A DNA stretch of 64,000 nt from Caenorhabditis remanei (lineage: Eukaryota; Nematoda; Chromadorea; Rhabditida; Rhabditidae): positions 4,588,001 through 4,652,000 of the forward strand of contig NC_071332.1 of the NCBI RefSeq assembly GCF_010183535.1, in the 5' to 3' direction. Made by a program: the position numbers and the translations under genes. Position 1 is the first letter of the stretch. Every line of letters starts with the position of its first letter. The notes beneath the pieces were generated by a model that made no database searches, had not been told where the DNA came from, and was given only the letters and a program-made list of their open reading frames with translations. Below, piece after piece: positions 57,715 through 64,000 of the stretch.

Positions 57715-58130
57715 ATGGCCATAGATGGTCAACAACTTTGACCGTTTTCAGTTGAAAATGGACATCTTTGAGATGATGTCATCGTTATACTGATTGTTTC
57801 TCGAATTTAATTTTTAATGGATCGTACAGATCAAAAATATAGTTCCATTTTTGTAATTGACAACTTTCTTGTACGGGCGCTCCTTAGTTACATATCGACA
57901 AAGTAATTTCTCTCTCAAATCGATCAGTTACAGTTGAGTTTGCGATTTTTAAGCTGTCGTCTCAAAATGACTAAAAATTATTTTTTTTAAGTTGTCAACT
58001 ACAAATATAGAGCTTTACTTTCATCTGTATGATCCATTATAAAATTTCTTGGTGGGACTATCAGTGATACCATGACACTCTCAAAGTTAGACATTTTCAA
58101 CAGAAAACGGCCAAAGTTGTTAGAATTATG
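57715..58130. mobile_element. Diverged inverted-repeat element
   Basis: 'aactttgaccgttttcagtt' on the left pairs with 'aacagaaaacggccaaagtt' on the right. Internal 'acgggcgctccttagttaca' and 'agttacatatcgacaaagta' match the element at 12605-12977. Confidence 0.7.
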
Positions 58131-58220
58131 GTTATTACTGTAACAGGGTACGTGTACTGCTCGAAAATTGAGCAACTGATAAGGATCAAATTAGAACTCA
58201 TGTGAATTTATAACAAATTT

Positions 58221-58590
58221 CGGCTCTATTCCAGTTTAGATGTCCTTTGAAAACTCGAACGTCCAAAAAAAAACTCTTAGACGTCCCTTGAAACACTGAG
58301 ACGACCTAAAAAGTATTTAAACGTCCTTTGTGGTTTCAAATATGCCCAAAAATACTTAGACGTCCCTCAAAACATTTAGACGCCCCATAAAATACTTAGA
58401 CGTCCCAAAAAACATTAAGACGTCCCAAAAAAACATTGAAGCGTCCCAAAAATATTCAGACGTACCTTCAACACTAAAAGTCACTGAAAGGGCTCAAGGG
58501 ACGTCTAAATATTTTTTGGGACGTGTAAATATTCACAACTATGTTTTGGAGTTTCAAGGGACGTCTAAACATTTTAAAGGGCGTTTGGGA
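58221..58590. mobile_element. Truncated 'GACGTCCC' foldback element
   Basis: Starts with the same cggctctattccagtttaga terminus as 34521-35190 and has direct then inverted GACGTCCC units, but stops after 'gggacgtctaaacatttt' with no right terminal repeat. Confidence 0.8.
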
Positions 58591-59625
58591 TTTTTATACT
58601 TTTCGAAATTGCACGTTCTCAAAACGTTTGAGTGTTTCGTGTATAAAATCAGAACAACAGGTCCAAAAACTACCAAAAATCAAAATTTTGCAAACAAACT
58701 AATCAAGACTCCTAATTGGAAGGGTTGTTTTCAAGTTTCGAAGCATACTCGATGTCCAAAAAGTACTGCACACAAGAAATGTGTGCAGCTTTCTTTGTTA
58801 AAAATTGTTTCCTATCATTTTGTTCTTCACATACTTGTCATTTGACGGGCCGGCCCGGTTGGCCCGAGTGGAATTTTTTTTTTTGAATTTTAAGACTACA
58901 AAAATAATTTTCAAGTACTTTTTATGTCTAAATTCACTGTAGAACTACTTAATTCGTGACTTTACTCGAATTACAGCTCGAAATGCCCCAAAAGCTGCCT
59001 TGTCAAAAATTACTGTTGAAAATGTTTTTCGGGAAAAGGTCGCTTCACCCGGCCCGAAAATTTGGAAATCGGTCTGGTCCAGCCCGTGACCAGTATGGTT
59101 CTTCAAAACTCTATTTTCACATAACCCACACATGCGAGAGTTCAAAAATTCAGAACAGTTGTCCCCGAGAAGCAAACTTCTCTCTAGTCCGTATGAAGTT
59201 CAAGAAACCGCTCTATTCCATCAGTACAACAAGCATCATGTGTCACATAACGGATAATGTTCTTTCTCTGGAAACTCCTCGAAATTCGTTGTGTCTCGTT
59301 GTTTATTTTTTTTAAATCGAAAGCATTCGTAACGTTTCGACAGAGCTAGTTCAAGAGTTTGTAAATGGGAATGATTGACAAGCAGGATAGTATAAAAGGG
59401 GTCCCAGCTCTTTGGAAAAATTGTGTAGTCTTGAGAGAGAACACTGTACTTTTTAACCATCAGAAATCAGACGCTTCTGATGTAAAGTTCAAAAGTTTGT
59501 GTCTTCTGTCTTCTCTCAACATTTTTGACGAATCGAAACTTTTGTTCCAAGTCAAATTGAAATCACTGATTCATATCATATCAACCTTATCATTTCGTGA
59601 TTTTGTATTCTAAACAAGGCACGAC

Positions 59626-59633
59626 TATAAAAG
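59626..59633 (+). promoter_or_regulatory. TATA box of the 59664 gene
   Basis: TATAAAAG ends 30 bases before the ATG, at a spacing like that of the paralogue at 56994. 'gttactttcag' 20 bases before the ATG could alternatively act as a trans-splice acceptor. Confidence 0.5.
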
Positions 59634-59663
59634 TTACTTTCAGAAGGCACGTCTTCACTCGAC

Positions 59664-62365
59664 ATGCGGACGTTACCCATACTTCTACTCGCTATCATTG
59701 GCGCGGCGTACTGCTATCCAGTTGGTCAAGATGAGGTTAGAGTTGATGCTGTTGAGGAGGAGAATGGATTGGTTGAGGTGGATCATCGAGTGAAGAGGGA
59801 TAGCAATAATTTGGAGAAGCGCGTGGAGAAGATTGTGAGTTTGTTAAACGGAAAACTTTGGAGCTTCATATCTTGGTTGGCTTCAGAGTTATTAAAATTA
59901 TTTCAACTGATGAAATATTTTGTGAAAACTGTGCTATAATTTGTTAGTTGACAGTTTTTTGATAGCTATTCACACTTTCGAGATACGCAATATCAAAGTT
60001 AGGCCACTTTAGCAGAGGGAGAGAGCGCGCGCAGAGAAGCGAGAGCGGCCGTCTTCTCTGCGTCTCTCCCTTCCCCTTTTGGCGCTCAACTTTGACCGCT
60101 CGTATCTCGAAAGCGTGAATAGCTATCAAAAAACTTCCAACTTTAAAAATGTAGAGCTTGATTTGATCTACACAACCATATTAAAATTGTTGTCTATTTC
60201 AAAGAACCCAGATATATCTCTTCGACTTTTCTCGGTGATTCAAAGGTATTAAAGTCAACGCATTATTTCAGATGGAGAAGGTTGAGGAGATCAAAGACAA
60301 GATTCAGGAGGCAAGAGAGAATCATCATGTGAGTTGTGGATTCAAAAATTTAGAAATTTCGTTTAAAACTGGAACATTTTGGAACTAGAAAAAAAGTTCA
60401 TTCATCAAATTTTAGGAAAATATTGAGTTTTCAGCGTAGACACGGCCACCACGGTATGCATCGTGGTAGACACGGAGGAATGGTAATAAACTCAATTAAT
60501 TAACTTGCTTCAATTAACTAATTATTGCTTGTATACTTTTATCGGTGGAGAGCAGAGCTTTTTAACATATTACTCAACAACTTACCGTCTGATTGTTTTC
60601 AGGGACGCCATGGCCACCGTGGGAGGATGAACAAGAGTGGATCCGACTCGGATTCATCGGATTCGTCGGAGGAGAAGAAGAAGAGAAAGAAGATGAGAGA
60701 GAAGAAGAAGGAAGAGGAGGAAGAGAAGAAGAAGGAGGAGGAGGAAGAAGAGAAGGAGAAGGTAAGGATTTTCAGAAAACCTGGACCTTAACTGAATTTC
60801 AGGAGAAGAAAAGGAAGGAGAAGAAGAAGAAGGAGGAGGAAGAGAAGGAGAAAGAGGAGGAAGAGGAAAAGGAGAAGGTAACCATTCTGAATTTTAATCA
60901 GATTAAAAAATAATTGTTGTGTTTTAGGAAAAGAAGAAAAAGGAGAAGAAGAAGAAGGAGGAGGAAGAAAAGGAGAAGGAAGAAGAGGAGGAGAAGGAGA
61001 AGGTATGGGAGAAGTTTTCAGGGATCTGAGATTCTGAAATTCATTATTTTGTAGGAAAAGAAAAGGAAGGAGAAGAAGAAGAAGGAGGAGGAAGAAGAAG
61101 AGAAAAAGAAGGAGAAGAAGAAGAAAGAGGAGGAAGAAGAAGAGAAGGAGAAGGAAAAGAAGAAGAAAGACAAGAAGAAGGATGATGAGGATGACGAAGA
61201 TGAGGATAAGAAGGACAAGAAAAAGAAGAAGAATGACGAGGATGATGAGGAGAAGAAGAAGGATAAGAAAAAGAAGGATGATGATGAGGAAGAGAAGGAA
61301 AAGGATAAGAAGAAGAAGGACAAGAAGAAGGACGATGATGATGATGAGGAAGAAGACAAGAAGAAGAAGGATAAGAAGAAGAAGGACGATGATGATAAAG
61401 ATGAGAAGAAGGATGATGATGTTGACAAGGATATGAAGAATGATAAAAAGGATAAGGTGAGGAGATAGTCTTAGGGTCTGTAATATTCTTTGGCTAGAAC
61501 AGAGAGCTAGGATTATTAGGTTAGAACAAGGAGCTATGAATAAATTTATGGCAAGTAGGGTAGTTTTAGTTGAAATCAGTGAGTATCTTGTTTTTCAAAC
61601 GATTTAATTGAAAAGTGAACTTATATCGCATAGCCTTCAAGATCTCAAGCGTGTAAATGATTGTTTTTTGCATACTTACAAACCGGGCCGACACGGGGGG
61701 TCCGTAATTCGCTTAAAACGCAAATATTGTGAGATGAAAAATACATCTAAATGTAGATCTTGGCGAGTTCGGTTTGCAAGTATGCTATTTTGTCACGCAC
61801 ACCGTCAGTGTTGTAGTTAATACTTTTTTTTAATATAAGTCTGGACCGTCGTCTGAAGTATAGAATATTTTTCTCAAGAAATACTGACTTCTACTAGCTT
61901 AAAATCTGTTGAGTTTTTGTACCTTCTATTAACTACAAAAAACGTTTCTGAAGTCCGAGATACATAACTCAGTACTTTCAAAACTTGGTGTGGATTGAGT
62001 CTAGTTCAACGGTTCCAAATAGATTTTTGAGGTAGATTCCGTTTATGGTTAAATTTTGATACGCAACAAGATGAAATTGAAAATTCTGAGGAACACCATG
62101 TTCAATTTATGATATCCCTGGTATTTTTTTTAATTTCTATTCGTCCATACCCATCTGAATTTTGAACATTGATTAAAGTCCTCCACTTTTTGTTGTCTCA
62201 TCACAACCTCTATTCATCCTTTCAACTCAACTACACACTCCATCGAACTGATCAAAAACCCTCTCTCCCTTATCTCTTTCAACATCTGTGTCAAAACATT
62301 TTCTTTTGCAGGACGATGAAGACGACAAAGAGGACGAAGATCAGAAGAAAAAGAAGAAGAACTGA
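59664..62365 (+). CDS. Secreted Lys/Glu/Asp polyampholyte pre-pro-protein, long paralogue with tandem exon repeats (346 aa)
   Basis: Exons 59664-59834, 60272-60328, 60435-60482, 60603-60761, 60803-60877, 60928-61002, 61055-61456, 62312-62365; every intron is phase 0. Signal peptide MRTLPILLLAIIGAAYCYP, acidic propeptide, then the furin-type site HRVKR and a mature part starting DSNNLEKRVEKI. A short coiled-coil exon (MEKVEEIKDKIQEARENHH) is followed by His/Gly/Arg-rich sequence (RRHGHHGMHRGRHGGM, GRHGHRGRM) and an acidic Ser cluster (SGSDSDSSDSSEE). The remaining ~230 residues are nearly all Lys and Glu, then Lys and Asp. Exons 5 and 6 are 25-codon near-duplicates, and exon 7 opens with the same unit. 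Intron 1 is enlarged by a repeat element compared with the 51-nt intron of the paralogue. The His-rich part could bind metal; function unknown. Confidence 0.88.
59940..60175. mobile_element. Complete 'GACGCAGAGAA' family element in intron 1 of the 59664 gene
   Basis: 'gttgacagttttttgatagc' and 'gctatcaaaaaacttccaac' are the ends, next to 'cacactttcgagatacg' and 'cgtatctcgaaagcgtg'. The centre is 'gcgcagagaagcgagagcgg' with 'cttctctgcgtctctccc'. Confidence 0.85.
61675..61790. mobile_element. Deleted 'GGGCCGG' MITE
   Basis: 'catacttacaaaccgggccg' on the left and 'cggtttgcaagtatg' on the right are the family ends. The GC-rich centre is missing and only 'tgtagatcttggcgagttc' remains. It lies in the last intron of the 59664 gene. 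Confidence 0.75.
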
Positions 62366-62607
62366 TTTGCCCCCAATTTCTTTGTAGATATCTTTTGTGC
62401 TATAGAATCATGATTAAACACTTTTTCATTTTTTCAATTTCAACAAAAAATAAATTGCGAAGAAATAAAACCCGAAAAGGCAAATTGACAAACACATGAG
62501 TTATAAAGCACTGGGAATGGAATGGAATGAAAAACTAACCAAATGAAACGAGTAATTATGAAATTAATTAGAAACAATTACGTAAGGCAAAAATTATAAT
62601 TATGCAA

Positions 62608-64000
62608 CTAAACACTATTCGACAGCTGTCCTTCAATAAGGAGTGGGGAAGCAATGATAATTTTTGATTGATCCGAATCCTTCCGGTCGTAACGGAGACC
62701 AAGGAATGAGAATAGTTGGTAACGGATTGCGGGGTTGCAATATGTGTAAATGAGTATTCGAACTGCGGATGAGACCATGTAGAGGAGACTGACGGCGTCG
62801 CCAAGGAGGGTGTAGAGCAGGGAGGCTTTGTAGGGATCGTGTTCGCTGAAATAATAGGAGATGAAAATAAGTTTTTAGGTTTTGGTGACTTAATTTATTT
62901 GAACGCCTGTATCCTTGCAGCAAAACTATTGATTTTTACATCAAAATGTAGAAACTTTTATGTAGATCATTTTAGTAGTTGACAACTTTTTGATAGTTGT
63001 TATAGCTTTTGAGATACGCGTGTTGAAAGATGACAATCTATCCAAAAAGGGGGAGTGAAGGTGAGAGACGCAGAGAAGCTAGACTGCCTCCCCCTTTTGC
63101 ACGCTCTCTCGCCACTCTAACTAGCCTATCTTTGAACGCGCGTATCTCAAAATCGTGAGTAGCTATCAAAAAGTTGTCAATTACAAAAATGTAGATCTAG
63201 ATTTGCTCTACAGTAATTTCGTTAAAGTGGGGTAACTAGGGAAGCTGAGGCACACTGTTAAAAATGACCAAGTTTTTAACTGGAAAATGAATTGGAAACT
63301 TTATGGTTTTTTAGTTGTTTAAGAGATCAAGGATTAGTAAGAGTCGCCTGAAACAAATAAAAGAGAGAGAGAACGACGAGAAACGAGGGTGTCTGACTTC
63401 TCTGCGTCTCGCCGCCCCGTTCTTCCAATTAGCGTTCTTTGAAGACACATATCTCAAAATCGTGAATAGCTATCAAAAAGTTGTCAATTACAAAAATGTA
63501 GGTCTATTTTTGATCTCCACCATCTGACTCTATACTACCCTTCAGATCTTCCTGAACCAATACATAATTTCTCAAGTAATAACTTTAACTTTTCAAAAAA
63601 TCCATGACTCATTCTCTCCCTTCCTTCACCATCTGTTTCCAATTTCATATTAACGACTATCCCCTCTCAGCACGTGCCCTACCCCACCAGCTTCACATTC
63701 AGAAGTTTTTTTTGAAACCTTATGTCACCCTTTGCTCTTATTCTTTTCATTTTTTGTCTTTTAGACCGAATTTTTGGTACTTACTCGACTAAAACCGAGG
63801 CTTTTGTCACTTCCAATAATGTTAGAAGAATATGCAATGAGTTGGAAATCAAATAGGTTGACACAATTGCTACCTGTAAATAAATTCAATCGATATGTAA
63901 TTTTTCCCTAAATTAATCTACCATAGTATAAATCGCATTTCTTACTGTAGAAGTGATCTGCAGTTTGCTAATCCTGAGTGATGATAACACTCTAGACCGT
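62608..64000 (-). CDS. Class A GPCR, 3' part only (TM6-TM7), gene runs off the right edge
   Basis: Exons in translation order: 64000-63946 (partial), 63873-63785, 62845-62608; phases agree. The first visible exon gives the end of intracellular loop 3 (SRVLSSLRISKLQITST). TM6 is VAIVSTYLISNSLHILLTLL. TM7 is DAVSLLYMVSSAVRILIYTY followed by CNPAIRYQLFSFLGL, the form seen in nematode peptide-type receptors. The cytoplasmic tail ends in EGQLSNSV. The 939-bp last intron contains 'GACGCAGAGAA' family elements. The gene converges with the 59664 gene. Subfamily cannot be fixed without the missing N-terminal two thirds. Confidence 0.85.
62965..63210. mobile_element. Complete 'GACGCAGAGAA' family element in the terminal GPCR intron
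   Basis: 'gttgacaactttttgatagt' and 'agctatcaaaaagttgtcaa' are the ends. The centre is 'gagagacgcagagaagctag', and both arms carry 'gagatacgcg' or its complement. Confidence 0.85.
63355..63515. repeat. Half copy of the 'GACGCAGAGAA' family
   Basis: Only the centre ('gagaaacgagggtgtctgac', 'ttctctgcgtctcgcc') and the right arm ('gaatagctatcaaaaagttg') are present, in the same intron as the complete copy. Confidence 0.75.

Larger units (their letters stand above)
57632..59663. other. Intergenic between the two polyampholyte genes
   Basis: Contains a diverged inverted repeat (57715-58130, relative of 12605-12977) and a truncated 'GACGTCCC' foldback element (58221-58590). Two TATA-like motifs precede the downstream gene: TATAAAAG at 59390 and at 59626. 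No coding region was supported. Confidence 0.5.

Noticed and set aside
61018..61428. 136-codon minus-strand Ser/Phe-rich ORF
   Set aside because: It is the shadow of the Lys/Glu/Asp codons of the 59664 gene on the other strand.

Overview
The window is nematode nuclear DNA, almost certainly from a Caenorhabditis species (I cannot name the species). Reasons: AT-rich sequence, many 45-60 bp introns with TTTTCAG acceptors, likely spliced-leader acceptors a few bases before several start codons, and nematode-expanded families (SRW and FMRFamide-type receptors, transthyretin-like protein, ACC/LGC ligand-gated channel). Most coding exons are too short to stand out as open reading frames, so the models below were assembled by hand from exon frames and splice phases. 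Coordinates are predictions without transcript support.

Layout: (1) 1-4.3 kb: a repeat copy, a stray CCHC zinc-knuckle ORF, and a minus-strand gene resembling nematode FkbM/Methyltransf_21 proteins. (2) 4.3-9.3 kb: intergenic, with degenerate minisatellite and MITEs. (3) 9.3-16.4 kb: a plus-strand gamma-glutamyltransferase gene with two 24-nt microexons just before the catalytic Thr, converging on (4) a minus-strand transthyretin-like gene (16.7-18.0 kb). (5) 18-30.3 kb: 12 kb with no gene I can support. (6) 30.3-36.6 kb: a plus-strand Cys-loop anion-channel subunit, converging on (7) two tandem minus-strand FMRFamide-receptor-like GPCRs (36.8-45.2 kb). (8) 46.3-62.4 kb: a run of plus-strand genes, six encoding secreted proteins, plus an SRW chemoreceptor. 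(9) 62.6 kb to the end: the 3' part of another minus-strand GPCR.

The 46-62 kb block is the most unusual part. It contains a GPI-anchor-type secreted protein gene interrupted by an in-frame TGA; a ~320-bp duplication flanking the SRW gene; two related small secreted proteins ending in a C-x8-C-F loop; and two paralogous pre-pro-proteins with a furin-type RVKR site whose mature parts are almost wholly Lys/Glu/Asp, one grown by tandem exon duplication. A ~1.9 kb near-perfect palindrome lies between the two C-x8-C-F genes.

Introns carry many copies of short inverted-repeat elements. I group them into families: the 'GACGCAGAGAA' family, the 'GGGCCGG' palindrome family, the 'AAGGTCATGGAGTCAG' family, the 'GACGTCCC' foldback family and others. 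In one case a foldback element sits inside another element with an apparent 6-bp target duplication.
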